From Streptomyces liangshanensis (GTDB lineage: Bacteria > Actinomycetota > Actinomycetes > Streptomycetales > Streptomycetaceae), in NCBI RefSeq assembly GCF_011694815.1, contig NZ_CP050177.1, forward strand, positions 1,116,001 through 1,180,000: a stretch of DNA of 64,000 bases, given 5' to 3'. The notes under the pieces were generated by a model that saw only the letters and a program-made list of their open reading frames with translations, ran no database searches and had not been told where the DNA came from. Shown in pieces: positions 43,791 to 52,739 of this stretch. The position numbers and the translations under genes were made by a program. Position 1 is the first letter of the stretch, and each line of letters opens with the position of its first letter.

Positions 43791-44864
43791 TCAGTTCCGT
43801 ACGGCTCCGGTCAGCGCGCCCGTACGGACCACCTCCTCCGCCCCGGTCTCCGCCGCCCCGGTCTCCGTCCCCCGGGCCACGACCCGCGGCAGCGGGTCCT
43901 TCGCGCGGCGTTTGGCGATCACCGTGCAGACCATCAGCTGCATCTGGTGGAACAGCATCAGCGGCAGGACGGCGAGGCTCGCGTGGGCGCCGAACAGGAC
44001 GCTCGCCATGGGCAGTCCGGCCGCCAGGCTCTTCTTCGACCCGGCGAACTGGATCGCGATCCGGTCGCCCCGCGCGAAGCCCAGCCGGCCGGCGCCGAAC
44101 CAGGTCAGCGAGAGCATCGCGGCGAGGAGTACGGCCTCCACGGCCAGCAGGCCGGCCAGCCGGGCCGGGGTCACCTGGTGCCAGACGCCGGCGACCATGC
44201 CCTCGCTGAACGCGGTGTAGACGACCAGCAGGATCGAGCCGCGGTCGACCAGGCCCAGCACCTTCTTGTGGCGGGCGAGGAAGCCGCCGATCCAGCGGCG
44301 CACCAACTGGCCCGCGAGGAACGGCAGCAGCAGTTGCGCCACGATCCTGACGAACGCGTCCGCCGAGACACCGGCGGATCCGCCGATCAGCAGCGCCACC
44401 AGCAGCGGTGTCACCACGATGCCCGCGAGGCTGGAGAAGGAGCCCGCGACGATCGCGGCCGGGACGTTGCCCCGGGCGATCGAGGTGAAGGCGATGGACG
44501 ACTGGACCGTCGAGGGCACCAGGCACAGGAACAGGAGGCCGGTCTGCAGCTGGGGTGTCAGGAGGTACGGGACGAGGCCCCCGGCCGCCAGGCCGAGCAG
44601 CGGGAAGACCGCGAACGTACAGAGGACGACCGTGCCGTGCAGACGCCAGTGCTTGAGTCCGTCGACCGCCTCCCGGGTGGAGAGCTTCGCCCCGTAGAGG
44701 AAGAACAGGAGCGCCACCGCGCCGGTCGAGGCGCCGCCCGCGGCCCGGGCCGCGTGGCCCGAGGCGGGCAGGAGGGCGGCGAGGCCCACCGTACCGAGAA
44801 TGGCCAGAATGTAGGGGTCGACCGGCAGCCGGGAGGGCAGGCGCGGGGTGAGGCGGCGGTTCAT
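43791..44864 (-). CDS. Bile acid:sodium symporter family (YfeH-like) membrane transporter
   Basis: A 357-residue protein with about 10 membrane segments; start MNRRLTPRLPSRLPVDPY at 44864 with GGAG ahead. Family features: VALLFFLYGAKLSTREAVDGL, LCLVPSTVQSSIAFTSIARGN (the crossover motif), GSFSSLAGIVVTPLLVALL, and FAGSKKSLAAGLPMASVLF. The group probably moves organic anions with Na+ or H+. It is divergent from a LysR gene with a T-N11-A site between them, so it is very likely the LysR protein's target. Confidence 0.9.
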   Translation of the reverse strand: MNRRLTPRLPSRLPVDPYILAILGTVGLAALLPASGHAARAAGGASTGAVALLFFLYGAKLSTREAVDGLKHWRLHGTVVLCTFAVFPLLGLAAGGLVPYLLTPQLQTGLLFLCLVPSTVQSSIAFTSIARGNVPAAIVAGSFSSLAGIVVTPLLVALLIGGSAGVSADAFVRIVAQLLLPFLAGQLVRRWIGGFLARHKKVLGLVDRGSILLVVYTAFSEGMVAGVWHQVTPARLAGLLAVEAVLLAAMLSLTWFGAGRLGFARGDRIAIQFAGSKKSLAAGLPMASVLFGAHASLAVLPLMLFHQMQLMVCTVIAKRRAKDPLPRVVARGTETGAAETGAEEVVRTGALTGAVRN

Positions 44865-44967
44865 GTGCTCCACTCGGAGTCGGCGGCGGATCGCGGTACG
44901 GGTCGTGCCCTCTCCATCGTCCGCCTCCGCCCGGTTGTCCGGAATCCCATGGACGGCTCTCACTGTT

Positions 44968-44982
44968 ATTGCGTTTCGCGAT
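44968..44982. promoter_or_regulatory. LysR-type T-N11-A binding site
   Basis: ATTGCG-TTT-CGCGAT is a 15-base near-perfect inverted repeat holding T(44969)-N11-A(44981). It lies 20 bases before the lysR start and about 100 bases from the divergent symporter start, the usual position of the LysR recognition site. Confidence 0.55.
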
Positions 44983-45001
44983 GATTCGTTAACCTGGCGG
45001 T

Positions 45002-45901
45002 ATGTACGACCCGGCGCAGCTGCGCACGTTCCTGGCCGTGGCCCGGACGCTGAGTTTCACGCGGGCGGCCGAGCGGCTGGGGGTGCGTCAGCCGACCGTG
45101 AGCCAGCACGTGCGCCGGCTGGAGAAGGCCACCGGACGGCTGCTTTTCGTCCGTGACACGCACAGCGTGGAGCTGACGGAGGACGGCGAGGCGATGCTCG
45201 GGTTCGCGAGCACGATCCTGGAGGCGCACGAGCGCGCGGAGACGTTCTTCTCCGCCGTACGGCTCCGCGGGCGGCTGCGCTTCGGGGTCTCGGAGGACTT
45301 CGTGCTGACCCGGCTGCCGGAGATCCTGGAGTCCTTCCGGCGGGAGAACCCGGAGATCGACCTGGAGTTGAGCGTCGAGCTGTCCGGCACCCTGCACCGG
45401 CGGCTGGCGGCCGGGCAGCTCGACCTGGTGCTGGCGAAGCGCCGGGCCGGCGACACCCAGGGCGAGCTGGTCTGGCGGTCGGCCCTCACCTGGATCGGGC
45501 CGCCGCGCCTGCGGGTCGACCCCGGGCGCCCGGTGCCGCTGATCCTCTTCCCGCCGCCCGCGCTCACCCGGGCCCGTGCGCTGGAGGCGCTGGAGGGGCA
45601 GGGCCGGGCGTGGCGGATCGTGTGCACGAGCGGCAGCCTGAGCGGGCTGGTCGCGGCGGCCCGGGCGGGCCTGGGCGTGATGGTGCACACGCGCGGGCTG
45701 GTCCCGGAGGGGCTCGTCCCGGTGCACGCCGGGGCCGGGCTGCCGGAGCTCGGCGGGGTGGACTTCGTCCTGCTGCACGGGCGGGGGCACGGCCGGGGGC
45801 GGGAGCGGACGGCGACCCAGGAGGCGGCGCACGCGCTGGCGGCGGCGATCCTGGCGGGCGGGGACCGGTTGCACGGCGCGCAGCCGGTAGAGCGCCCGTG
45901 A
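45002..45901 (+). CDS. LysR-family transcriptional regulator
   Basis: A 299-residue LysR protein: N-terminal winged helix-turn-helix (1-60; LRTFLAVARTLSFTRAAERLGVRQPTVSQHVRRLEKATG), followed by the two-lobed effector domain (~90-295; LRFGVSEDFVLTRLPEILESF, GQLDLVLAKRR, GLVAAARAGLGVMVHTRGLVPEGL). It is divergent from the bile-acid:Na+-type symporter and probably controls it. Effector unknown. Confidence 0.93.
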   Translation: MYDPAQLRTFLAVARTLSFTRAAERLGVRQPTVSQHVRRLEKATGRLLFVRDTHSVELTEDGEAMLGFASTILEAHERAETFFSAVRLRGRLRFGVSEDFVLTRLPEILESFRRENPEIDLELSVELSGTLHRRLAAGQLDLVLAKRRAGDTQGELVWRSALTWIGPPRLRVDPGRPVPLILFPPPALTRARALEALEGQGRAWRIVCTSGSLSGLVAAARAGLGVMVHTRGLVPEGLVPVHAGAGLPELGGVDFVLLHGRGHGRGRERTATQEAAHALAAAILAGGDRLHGAQPVERP

Positions 45902-46124
45902 GTGCGGCGTACGGATTCGGTGGAGATTGCGCCGGGGTGGCCCGCCCTTCGGTAGGAAGGACGTACGGCCCCTGTCCTGTCGGCCCGGTCCCGCGCCCTG
46001 ACCTGTGGCGATACGAGTTCGCTCCGGAGACGCGCACGCTCTCCCGCCCGACTCCGCGGTGGGGTACCGTCACCGGCGCTGTGCGGCAGACGGCGGTTCG
46101 ACGACGGGTCCTAGGAGCAGGTCA

Positions 46125-47948
46125 TTGCGCGAGTTCACCGTTCCTCCCCTGGCGGCCGCGCCCCACGTGGGCGGACTCGCGGACGCCGTGTTCGAGCACG
46201 CCCTCGACGATCCGTACCGGGTCGCCCTCGGCCGCAAGGACGAGGAGGGCCGGTGGCGGGACGTGACCGCCGCCGCCTTCCGTGACGAGGTGCTGGCCCT
46301 GGCGAAGGGGCTGCTCGCGCAAGGGGTGCGGTTCGGCGACCGCATCGCCCTGATGTGCCGTACGCGCTACGAGTGGACGCTCTTCGACTTCGCGCTCTGG
46401 TCCGTCGGCGCCCAGTCCGTACCGATCTACCCGACGTCGTCGGCCGAGCAGGTCCACTGGATGCTGCACGACGCGGAGGTCACGGCGTGCATGGTCGAGC
46501 ACGAGGACCACGCGATGACGGTCGGGTCCGTGATCGACCGGCTGCCGCTGCTCAAGCGGCTGTGGCAACTGGACGCCGGGGCGGTGGACGAGCTGTTCGC
46601 GGCGGGCGCGGCCCTGGACGACGAGGTCGTGCACCGGCACCGCAAGGCGGTGACGCCGGACTCCGTGGCCACCGTCGTCTACACCTCGGGCACCACCGGG
46701 CGCCCCAAGGGCTGTGTGCTGACGCACGCCCACTTCATGTACGAGACGGACACGGTGATCAGCCGGTGGGAGCCGGTGTTCCACTCCCGGCGCGGCGACG
46801 AGGCGTCCACGCTGCTCTTCCTGCCGCTCGCGCACGTCTTCGGGCGGATGGTGGAGATCGCGGCGATCCGGGGGCGGGTGAAGCTCGGGCACCAGCCGGA
46901 GCTGCGGGCGTCCGCCCTGCTGCCCGACCTCGCCGCGTTCCGCCCCTCGTTCGTCCTGGCCGTGCCGTACGTCTTCGAGAAGGTGTACGACGCGGCCCGC
47001 CGCAAGGCCGAGTCGGAGGGGAGGGCCGCACCCTTCGACAAGGCGATCGAGGTGGCGGTGCGGTACGCGGAGGCGCGCGAGCAGCAGGCGTTCGGGGTCG
47101 GCCCCGGGCCGTCCGCCGCGCTCCGCGTCCAGCACCAGTTCTTCGAGAAGGCCGTGTACGGCAAGGTGCGGGAGGCGATGGGCGGCCGGGTGCGGCACGC
47201 CTTCTCCGGGGGCTCTGCGATGGACCGGCGGCTCGGGCTGTTCTTCGAGGGCGCCGGTGTCACGATCTTCGAGGGGTACGGGCTGACCGAGTCGTGCGCG
47301 GCGGCCACGGTCAACCCGCCGGAACGTACCCGCTTCGGCACGGTCGGGCAGCCGATCCCCGGGACCACCGTCCACATCGCCGACGACGGCGAGATATGGC
47401 TGCACGGCGGCCTGCTCTTCTCCGGGTACCTCAACAACAGGCGGGCGACGGAGGAGGTCCTGCGCGGCGGCTGGCTCGCCACCGGCGACCTGGGGTCCCT
47501 GGACGAGGACGGCTACCTCACCATCACCGGCCGGAAGAAGGAGATCCTGGTCACGTCGGGCGGCAAGAGCGTGTCGCCCGGGGCGCTGGAGGAACGGGTC
47601 AGGGCACATCCGCTGGTCGCGCAGTGCATCGTGGTCGGCAACGACCGGCCGTACATCGCGGCGCTGGTCACGGTGGACCACGAGGCGATCGAGCACTGGC
47701 TGACGATGCGGGGCAAACCGCCCCTCGCGGACCGGGAGCTGGTCCGGGACAAGGACCTGGAGCTGGAGATCCGGCGGGCGGTGGTGGCCGCCAACACGGC
47801 GGTGTCGCAGGCGGAGTCGATCCGTACGTTCCGGATCCTGGCCCATCCGTTCAGCGAGGAGCGGGGGTTGCTGACGCCGTCGCTCAAGCTGAAGCGGAAG
47901 GCGATCGAGGCGGCGTACGCGACGGAGGTCGAGGCGCTCTACCGGTAG
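46125..47948 (+). CDS. Long-chain acyl-CoA ligase (AMP-forming, FadD15-like)
   Basis: A 607-residue AMP-forming ligase that activates a carboxylic acid to its CoA thioester. The start is set to TTG 46125 (product begins LREFTVPPLA), with AGGAG seven bases ahead; the ATG 120 bases earlier gives an unlikely Arg-rich extension. Motifs: P-loop VVYTSGTTGRPKGCVLTH, LLFLPLAHVFGRM, SGGSAMDRRLGLFFEGAGV, FEGYGLTESCAA, ATGDLGSLDEDGYLTITGRKKEI (hinge Asp and A8 lysine region) and a C-terminal PSLKLKRK. Length and motif spacing match bacterial FadD15-type enzymes for long-chain fatty acids. It follows lysR after a 223-base gap in which I see no gene. Confidence 0.92.
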   Translation: MREFTVPPLAAAPHVGGLADAVFEHALDDPYRVALGRKDEEGRWRDVTAAAFRDEVLALAKGLLAQGVRFGDRIALMCRTRYEWTLFDFALWSVGAQSVPIYPTSSAEQVHWMLHDAEVTACMVEHEDHAMTVGSVIDRLPLLKRLWQLDAGAVDELFAAGAALDDEVVHRHRKAVTPDSVATVVYTSGTTGRPKGCVLTHAHFMYETDTVISRWEPVFHSRRGDEASTLLFLPLAHVFGRMVEIAAIRGRVKLGHQPELRASALLPDLAAFRPSFVLAVPYVFEKVYDAARRKAESEGRAAPFDKAIEVAVRYAEAREQQAFGVGPGPSAALRVQHQFFEKAVYGKVREAMGGRVRHAFSGGSAMDRRLGLFFEGAGVTIFEGYGLTESCAAATVNPPERTRFGTVGQPIPGTTVHIADDGEIWLHGGLLFSGYLNNRRATEEVLRGGWLATGDLGSLDEDGYLTITGRKKEILVTSGGKSVSPGALEERVRAHPLVAQCIVVGNDRPYIAALVTVDHEAIEHWLTMRGKPPLADRELVRDKDLELEIRRAVVAANTAVSQAESIRTFRILAHPFSEERGLLTPSLKLKRKAIEAAYATEVEALYR

Positions 47949-48032
47949 CGCGGCGGGGCGGCCGGGAATCTGTCCGCCCCCGCGATCGTTGAAGGGCCGA
48001 GAACCCATCGACGACGTTAGGATCGACCGCTC

Positions 48033-48833
48033 GTGAGCAAGGTCCCCACCGTTACCCTCAACAACGGCATCGAAATGCCCCAGCTCGGCTTCGGCGTCTG
48101 GCAGGTGCCGGACGACGAGGCGGTCCGGGCCGTCGGCACCGCGCTGGAGGTCGGCTACCGGAGCATCGACACCGCGGCCATCTACCGCAACGAAGAGGGC
48201 ACCGGGAAGGCTCTCGCCGCGTCCGGCATCCCCCGCGCCGAGCTGTTCGTCACCACGAAGCTGTGGAACACGGACCAGGGGTACGACTCGACCCTGCGCG
48301 CCTTCGACACGTCGCTGGCCAAGCTCGGCCTCGACTACGTCGACCTGTACCTGATCCACTGGCCGACGCCGGAGAAGGGCCTGTACGTGGACACGTACAA
48401 GGCCTTCGAGAAGATCCTCGCGGACGGCCGCGCCCGGTCCATCGGTGTCTCGAACTTCCTGCCCGAGCACCTGGAGCGGCTGGCCGCCGAGACCTCGGTG
48501 GTCCCGGCCCTCAACCAGATCGAGCTGCACCCGCGGCACCAGCAGGCCGCGTCCCGCGCCTACCACGCGGCGCACGGCATCGTGACCGAGGCCTGGTCGC
48601 CGCTCGCCCAGGGCAAGAACCTGCTGGACGTCCCGACGGTGGTGGCGATCGCCAGGAAGCACGACAGGACCCCGGCGCAGGTCGTGCTGCGCTGGCACCT
48701 CCAGCTGGGCAACGTGGTGATCCCCAAGTCGGTGACCCCGTCGCGGATCCAGGAGAACTTCGACACGGTGACGGCCGGCTTCGAGCTGGACGCGGACGAC
48801 CTGGCGGCGTTCGCGGCGCTCGACGAGGACTGA
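48033..48833 (+). CDS. Aldo/keto reductase (AKR5-like, 2,5-diketo-D-gluconate reductase type)
   Basis: A 266-residue NADPH-dependent reductase starting at GTG 48033 (MSKVPTVTLNNGIEMPQLGFGVWQV). Catalytic tetrad: Asp and Tyr in SIDTAAIYRNEEG, Lys in LFVTTKLWN, His in LYLIHWPTP. Cofactor loop VIPKSVTPSRIQENFD. Length and sequence fit the AKR5C group with broad aldehyde and keto-sugar range. It is on its own, between the acyl-CoA ligase and a strong hairpin at 48856-48901. Confidence 0.93.
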   Translation: MSKVPTVTLNNGIEMPQLGFGVWQVPDDEAVRAVGTALEVGYRSIDTAAIYRNEEGTGKALAASGIPRAELFVTTKLWNTDQGYDSTLRAFDTSLAKLGLDYVDLYLIHWPTPEKGLYVDTYKAFEKILADGRARSIGVSNFLPEHLERLAAETSVVPALNQIELHPRHQQAASRAYHAAHGIVTEAWSPLAQGKNLLDVPTVVAIARKHDRTPAQVVLRWHLQLGNVVIPKSVTPSRIQENFDTVTAGFELDADDLAAFAALDED

Positions 48834-48855
48834 CGGCCGGGCGCACCACCGGCAT

Positions 48856-48901
48856 GCGCGCGGGCGCGGCACTCCCGGCCGGGGGTGCCGCGCCCGCGCG
48901 C
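48856..48901. terminator. Strong bidirectional hairpin
   Basis: A perfect 17-bp GC stem (48856-48872 with 48885-48901), which could lengthen by four pairs including one G-T, with a GGCC-type loop. It lies between the convergent aldo/keto reductase and methyltransferase genes and should stop both. Confidence 0.8.
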
Positions 48902-48914
48902 GTCCGTCGCGGGG

Positions 48915-49865
48915 TCAGACCTTGCGGGCGGTGTGGACCGTGCGGACCTCCAGCAGGAAGACGTCCGGGCGCCTGAGCAGGCCCCGCGGGTCCTCCGGGT
49001 CGAGCAGCCGGTCCAGGATCTCCTGGTCGTCCGCCGCCCCCTCCGCCAGGTTCTTGTCCCGCAACCGGCTGAAGGTCCGGACGAGTTGCTCCCGTACGAG
49101 CGGGGGCGCCGGGGCCGGGACGTCGAGCAGGAAGGAGCGGGTGCCGCTCGGTTCGAGGCCGGCGGCGGCCAGCAGGGCCGGCCAGTCCTCCGTCTCCCGT
49201 ACGGCACCGGGCTGTTCGGACCGCATCGCGGTGAACCACTCCGCCAGCCGGGCCTCGAAGCGCGCTTCGAGCCCCGGCCTCCCCATGTCGGCGCCCAGGT
49301 CCCGGGGAAGGTGGCGGGCGCTCAGGCCGCCCTCCAGGAGGGCGAGCACCCCGCCGGGGCGCAACCGTCCCGCGAAGCCTTCGAGCGCGGCGCGCTGGTC
49401 GCCCAGGTGGTGGAGGGAGTTGCCGGCCCAGATGACGTCGGCCTCGCCCAAGGTGGGGATGGCGTCGGGGAGTTCGGCGAGGCGGGTGCTCACCCGGCCG
49501 CCCAGGCCCAGGCGTTCGGCGCGGGCGGTGGTGTGCTCCAGCAGTTCGGGGGTGGAGTCGACGGCGACCACCTCGGCGGCGGGGAAGACGTCCGCCAGGA
49601 GCGCGGCGACGACACCGGGGCCGCTGCCGATGTCCAGGACCCGGCGCGCGCCGGGCGCCGGGAGGAGGCCGTTGATCCACTCGGCGGCCTGCCGGTAGAC
49701 CGGACCCCGGATCTCGGCCTCCTGTTCGAGCTGGGTGCTGAGGACCCCCCAGTCGAAGTCGAAGGACTCGTCGCCGTGGGTGTGCCCCTGGGAGTGGCCG
49801 TGCGTGTGGCCGTGGGACCGGCCGTGGGACTGGTCGTGCGTGTGGGAGTTGCCGTGAGGACTCAT
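48915..49865 (-). CDS. SAM-dependent methyltransferase with His-rich N-terminus
   Basis: A 316-residue class I methyltransferase. The start MSPHGNSHTHDQ at 49865 lies 26 bases after the AraC-type gene. Residues ~4-31 are almost only His, Gly, Ser and Thr (12 histidines), a likely metal-binding or flexible segment. The fold begins near 65: RRVLDIGSGPGVVAALLAD (SAM loop), AEVVAVDSTPELLEHT, ADVIWAGNSLHHLGDQRAAL, and GGVLALLEGGLSARHLP. The substrate cannot be guessed; similar genes stand behind cupin/AraC regulators in actinobacteria. Confidence 0.88.
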   Translation of the reverse strand: MSPHGNSHTHDQSHGRSHGHTHGHSQGHTHGDESFDFDWGVLSTQLEQEAEIRGPVYRQAAEWINGLLPAPGARRVLDIGSGPGVVAALLADVFPAAEVVAVDSTPELLEHTTARAERLGLGGRVSTRLAELPDAIPTLGEADVIWAGNSLHHLGDQRAALEGFAGRLRPGGVLALLEGGLSARHLPRDLGADMGRPGLEARFEARLAEWFTAMRSEQPGAVRETEDWPALLAAAGLEPSGTRSFLLDVPAPAPPLVREQLVRTFSRLRDKNLAEGAADDQEILDRLLDPEDPRGLLRRPDVFLLEVRTVHTARKV

Positions 49866-49891
49866 GGCCCCAGGCTGCCCGCCCGGTGCCG

Positions 49892-50878
49892 CTAGCGCGA
49901 ACTGTGTTGCGGTTCCGGCAAAGAATCCGGCTTCGGGGCCTGGTGCCCGCCCGCGCGGTACTCCTGCGGGCTGACGCCCCGTACCCGCTTGAAGGCCGTG
50001 CTCAGCGCGAACGACCCGCTGTAGCCGACCTTCCGCGCCACCGCCTCGACCGTCGCGTCCGACCCGCGCAACAGGTCGGCGGCGAGCGCGAGACGCCAGC
50101 CGGTCAGGTACGCCATCGGGGGCTCCCCCACCAGGTCGGTGAAGCGGCGGGCGAGCCCGGCGCGCGAGACGCCGCACGCCGTGGCGAGCGAGGCGACCGT
50201 CCAGGGCTGGGCGGGGTCGTTCTGCAGCAGCCGCAGGGCGTGGCCGACCGACGGGTCGGCCATGGCCCGGTACCAGCCGGGCGCCTCCGCGCCGGGCCGC
50301 GAGAACCACGCGCGGAGCACGGCGATCAGCACCAGGTCGAGCACCCGGTCCAGGACCACGCTCTGGCCCGGTTCGTCGCGGGAGATCTCGTCGTCGAGGA
50401 CGGGCATCAGCGGGCCGTTCCACGCCCCGGCGGGCAGGTGCAGGAGGCCGGGCAGGGCGTCCAGCAGCCTGCGGCTGACCTCGCCGTCCATCTGGTACGT
50501 GCCGATGAGCATCGTCGTCGCCCCGTCGGAGGCGTTGCCCCACGTCCGTACGCCCAGCCGCATCGACTGCGCGAGCGGCTCGCCCTCCAGCGTGTGGCAG
50601 ACCCCGCCGGGGCCGATGAGGGCGCGGGGCGCGGTCGCCGGGTCGCCGGCGGCGGTGTACGGGTCGGGGCCGCGCGCGATCGCCACGTCGCCGGGGCGCA
50701 GGTGGATCGCCTCACCGCCGTCGCCGGGGACGATCCAGGCCTCGCCGCGCGTGACGCACATCAGGCAGAGGGGGGCGCGGTCCTCGATCCGGACGGACCA
50801 CGGCGGTTCCATCACCATGCGGAGCAGGAAGGCCCCCCTGGCGCGCGGTCCGTCGAGGAGTCCGGCGAGTACGTCCAT
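49892..50878 (-). CDS. AraC-family regulator with N-terminal cupin domain
   Basis: A 328-residue regulator. N-terminal cupin-type sensing domain (~1-190; ending near GTYQMDGEVSRRLLDALPGL) and C-terminal double helix-turn-helix (~215-315; WTVASLATACGVSRAGLARRF and VEAVARKVGYSGSFALSTAFKRVRGVSPQEYR). It is upstream of the His-rich methyltransferase gene with a 26-base gap on the same strand, so it probably regulates and is co-transcribed with it. Confidence 0.91.
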   Translation of the reverse strand: MDVLAGLLDGPRARGAFLLRMVMEPPWSVRIEDRAPLCLMCVTRGEAWIVPGDGGEAIHLRPGDVAIARGPDPYTAAGDPATAPRALIGPGGVCHTLEGEPLAQSMRLGVRTWGNASDGATTMLIGTYQMDGEVSRRLLDALPGLLHLPAGAWNGPLMPVLDDEISRDEPGQSVVLDRVLDLVLIAVLRAWFSRPGAEAPGWYRAMADPSVGHALRLLQNDPAQPWTVASLATACGVSRAGLARRFTDLVGEPPMAYLTGWRLALAADLLRGSDATVEAVARKVGYSGSFALSTAFKRVRGVSPQEYRAGGHQAPKPDSLPEPQHSSR

Positions 50879-50924
50879 GTCACCAGCGTAAATGCAGCGG
50901 CCACGGAACCGGGCGCGGCACCGG

Positions 50925-51230
50925 TCAGTTCGCGCCGTGCGCGGGCGCGATCTCCGCCACCCGGCGCGCGAGGGTGAGGTCCAGGTCGGTGACCGCGTCG
51001 CCCGCGTCGTGCGTACTGACCGTGAGGGAAAGGGTGTTGTAGCCCAGGGTCAGGTCGGAGTGGTGGTTCAGCTCGTCCTGGATCGCCGCGACGTGCGCGA
51101 CCATCGCGGCGGCGGCGCGGTGCGAGCCGAGGTGGTACGTGCGAGTGATCCGGCCGTTCTCCAGGGACCAGCCGGGGAGTCCCGTCAGCCGGTCCTGGGT
51201 CTCCTGGGGTGACAGCGGCTCAGCGGGCAT
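50925..51230 (-). CDS. 4a-Hydroxytetrahydrobiopterin (pterin-4a-carbinolamine) dehydratase
   Basis: A 101-residue protein starting MPAEPLSPQETQDRL at 51230. Family pattern: LPGWSLENGRITRTYHLGS, then AIQDELNHHSDLTLGYNTLSLTVSTHDAGDAVTDLDLTLARRV, with the catalytic histidines HH and TH and the conserved Asp. This enzyme regenerates pterin cofactor used by aromatic amino acid hydroxylases, or serves in molybdopterin-related pterin handling; no hydroxylase gene is near. A much longer ORF extending to the right is an artefact. Confidence 0.92.
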   Translation of the reverse strand: MPAEPLSPQETQDRLTGLPGWSLENGRITRTYHLGSHRAAAAMVAHVAAIQDELNHHSDLTLGYNTLSLTVSTHDAGDAVTDLDLTLARRVAEIAPAHGAN

Positions 51231-51404
51231 GACCGGGACTCCTCGGCTCGGAGGGGGCGTGCGGGGCGGGTCTCCTCCCCCGGCCGACGATACGTCGTTC
51301 CGCCGGGTCCCTCCTGTCGAGCCGCCCGGTCTCCTGCCGGGCCCCGGGCCGTTGTCGGGCGGGGACGGCCCCGTGTCGGCGGGGCGGTGCATTACCGTCC
51401 CCGT

Positions 51405-52223
51405 ATGGCTGCCACCGCTCCCGCGTCGTCCTTCGGCCCCCTGTTGCGTGACTGGCGCCGGCGGCGCCGGATCAGCCAGCTCGATCTGGCCCTGCGCGCC
51501 GATTCGTCGGCCCGGCACATCAGCTTCGTCGAGACGGGCCGGGCGCGCCCCAGCGAGGAGATGGTGCTGCGGCTGGCCGAGCACCTCGACGTACCGGTGA
51601 GGGAGCGCAACGCCCTTCTGCTGGCGGCCGGTTACGCGCCTCGCTACACGGAGACGACGCTGGACGACCCGGCCATGGACGTCCTGCGCGCGGGACTCTC
51701 CGCGCTGCTCCGGGGGTACGAGCCGTATCCCGCCGTGGTCGTGGACGGGACGTACGGGGTGGTCGCGGCCAACCGGGGGATCGCCCTGCTGATGGAGGGC
51801 CTGCCCGAGCACCTGCTCGTCCCGCCGCTGAACGTCATGCGGATCACCCTCCATCCGGAGGGGCTCGCCCCGCGCATCCTCAACCTGCCCGAGTGGCGCG
51901 GGCATCTGCTGGACCAGATGGGGCGTCAGCTGGCCCTCACCCGCTCCCCCGCCCTGCGGGAGCTGTACGACGAGGTGGCGGCGTACCCCGTACCCCCGGC
52001 GGGGAGCGGGGGTACGCCGGACGGGTCGTCGGAGGAGGGGCCGGCGCTTCCGGGCTTCGCGCTGCCGCTGCGGATCCGGCACGACGGCCACGCACTGTCG
52101 TTCCTCTCGTCGATCGCGACGTTCAACACCCCGATGGACGTGACCGTCGCCGAACTGGCCCTGGAGACCTTCCTGCCGGCCGATCCCGCGACGGCCAAGT
52201 ACCTTGCGTCAGCTGTCATGTGA
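51405..52223 (+). CDS. XRE-type helix-turn-helix regulator with MmyB-like ligand domain
   Basis: A 272-residue regulator; ATG 51405 is used (an in-frame GTG 18 bases earlier is possible). N-terminal helix-turn-helix (~10-65; LLRDWRRRRRISQLDLALRADSSARHISFVETGRARPSEEMVLRLAEHL), then the MmyB-like domain (~90-270; PYPAVVVDGTYGVVAANRGIALLMEG, FLSSIATFNTPMDVTVAELALETFLPAD), which in related proteins binds fatty-acid-like ligands. Its end overlaps the convergent membrane-protein gene by 15 bases. Targets unknown; possibly the neighbouring molybdo-oxidoreductase pair. Confidence 0.9.
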   Translation: MAATAPASSFGPLLRDWRRRRRISQLDLALRADSSARHISFVETGRARPSEEMVLRLAEHLDVPVRERNALLLAAGYAPRYTETTLDDPAMDVLRAGLSALLRGYEPYPAVVVDGTYGVVAANRGIALLMEGLPEHLLVPPLNVMRITLHPEGLAPRILNLPEWRGHLLDQMGRQLALTRSPALRELYDEVAAYPVPPAGSGGTPDGSSEEGPALPGFALPLRIRHDGHALSFLSSIATFNTPMDVTVAELALETFLPADPATAKYLASAVM

Positions 52224-52739
52224 CGGTCGGTCATGGCGCCCGGGCCGGGGCCGGGTCGCCCAGGCCACGCAGGCCGTGGCGAGGGCGGTGAGGGCCAGCG
52301 CCAGGGCCCAGTCGACGGGGTAGTCGAGCGGCAGCACGGTGGGGTTGTTCGGCTTTCCCGGGCGGAGGATCAGGGGCAGGGCGAGCAGTGTCAGGCAACC
52401 GGCCGTCAGCAGGCCGCCGCGCAACGCCCGGTGGGAGCGTGAGCGGCCGACGAACAGTCCGGCGCCGAGGACGAGGGGTACGACCAGCCCGTCGTGCAGG
52501 GCGACCGCGCCCGCGAGCCACAGCGCCACCTTCAGCGGGTCGCCGGAGTGGGTGCGGGTGAAGAGCTCGTACGCGCCGAAGCCGAGCGCGGCCACGCCGA
52601 GCGAACCGAGGGCGACGCGGGCGGAGCTGGCGAGCCGGGTGGTACGGGCGGCCGTGGACGCGGGGTGGGGCGTGGAGGCGGGGTGGGGCGCGGACATGGG
52701 GTGGGGCGTGGACATCGTCTTCTTCTCTTCCTTCGGCAT
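52209..52739 (-). CDS. Small membrane protein partner of molybdo-oxidoreductase module 1
   Basis: A 176-residue protein with about four membrane segments after a ~45-residue N-terminal tail rich in the repeat STPHPA/SAPHPM. The start MPKEEKKTMSTPH at 52739 shares one base with the stop of the oxidoreductase gene, a strong sign of coupling. The segment LWLAGAVALHDGLVVPLVL parallels LWFVGAAVLHDLVLLPLYS in the protein at 56923-57426, so the two are paralogues. The His-Asp pair within the membrane segment is kept in both. Function is unknown, perhaps quinone or haem contact for the partner enzyme. Confidence 0.82.
   Translation of the reverse strand: MPKEEKKTMSTPHPMSAPHPASTPHPASTAARTTRLASSARVALGSLGVAALGFGAYELFTRTHSGDPLKVALWLAGAVALHDGLVVPLVLGAGLFVGRSRSHRALRGGLLTAGCLTLLALPLILRPGKPNNPTVLPLDYPVDWALALALTALATACVAWATRPRPGRHDRPSHDS

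Noticed and set aside
51231..52091. Long N-terminal extension of the carbinolamine dehydratase
   Set aside because: The family is ~100 residues, and the extension is antisense to the XRE regulator.
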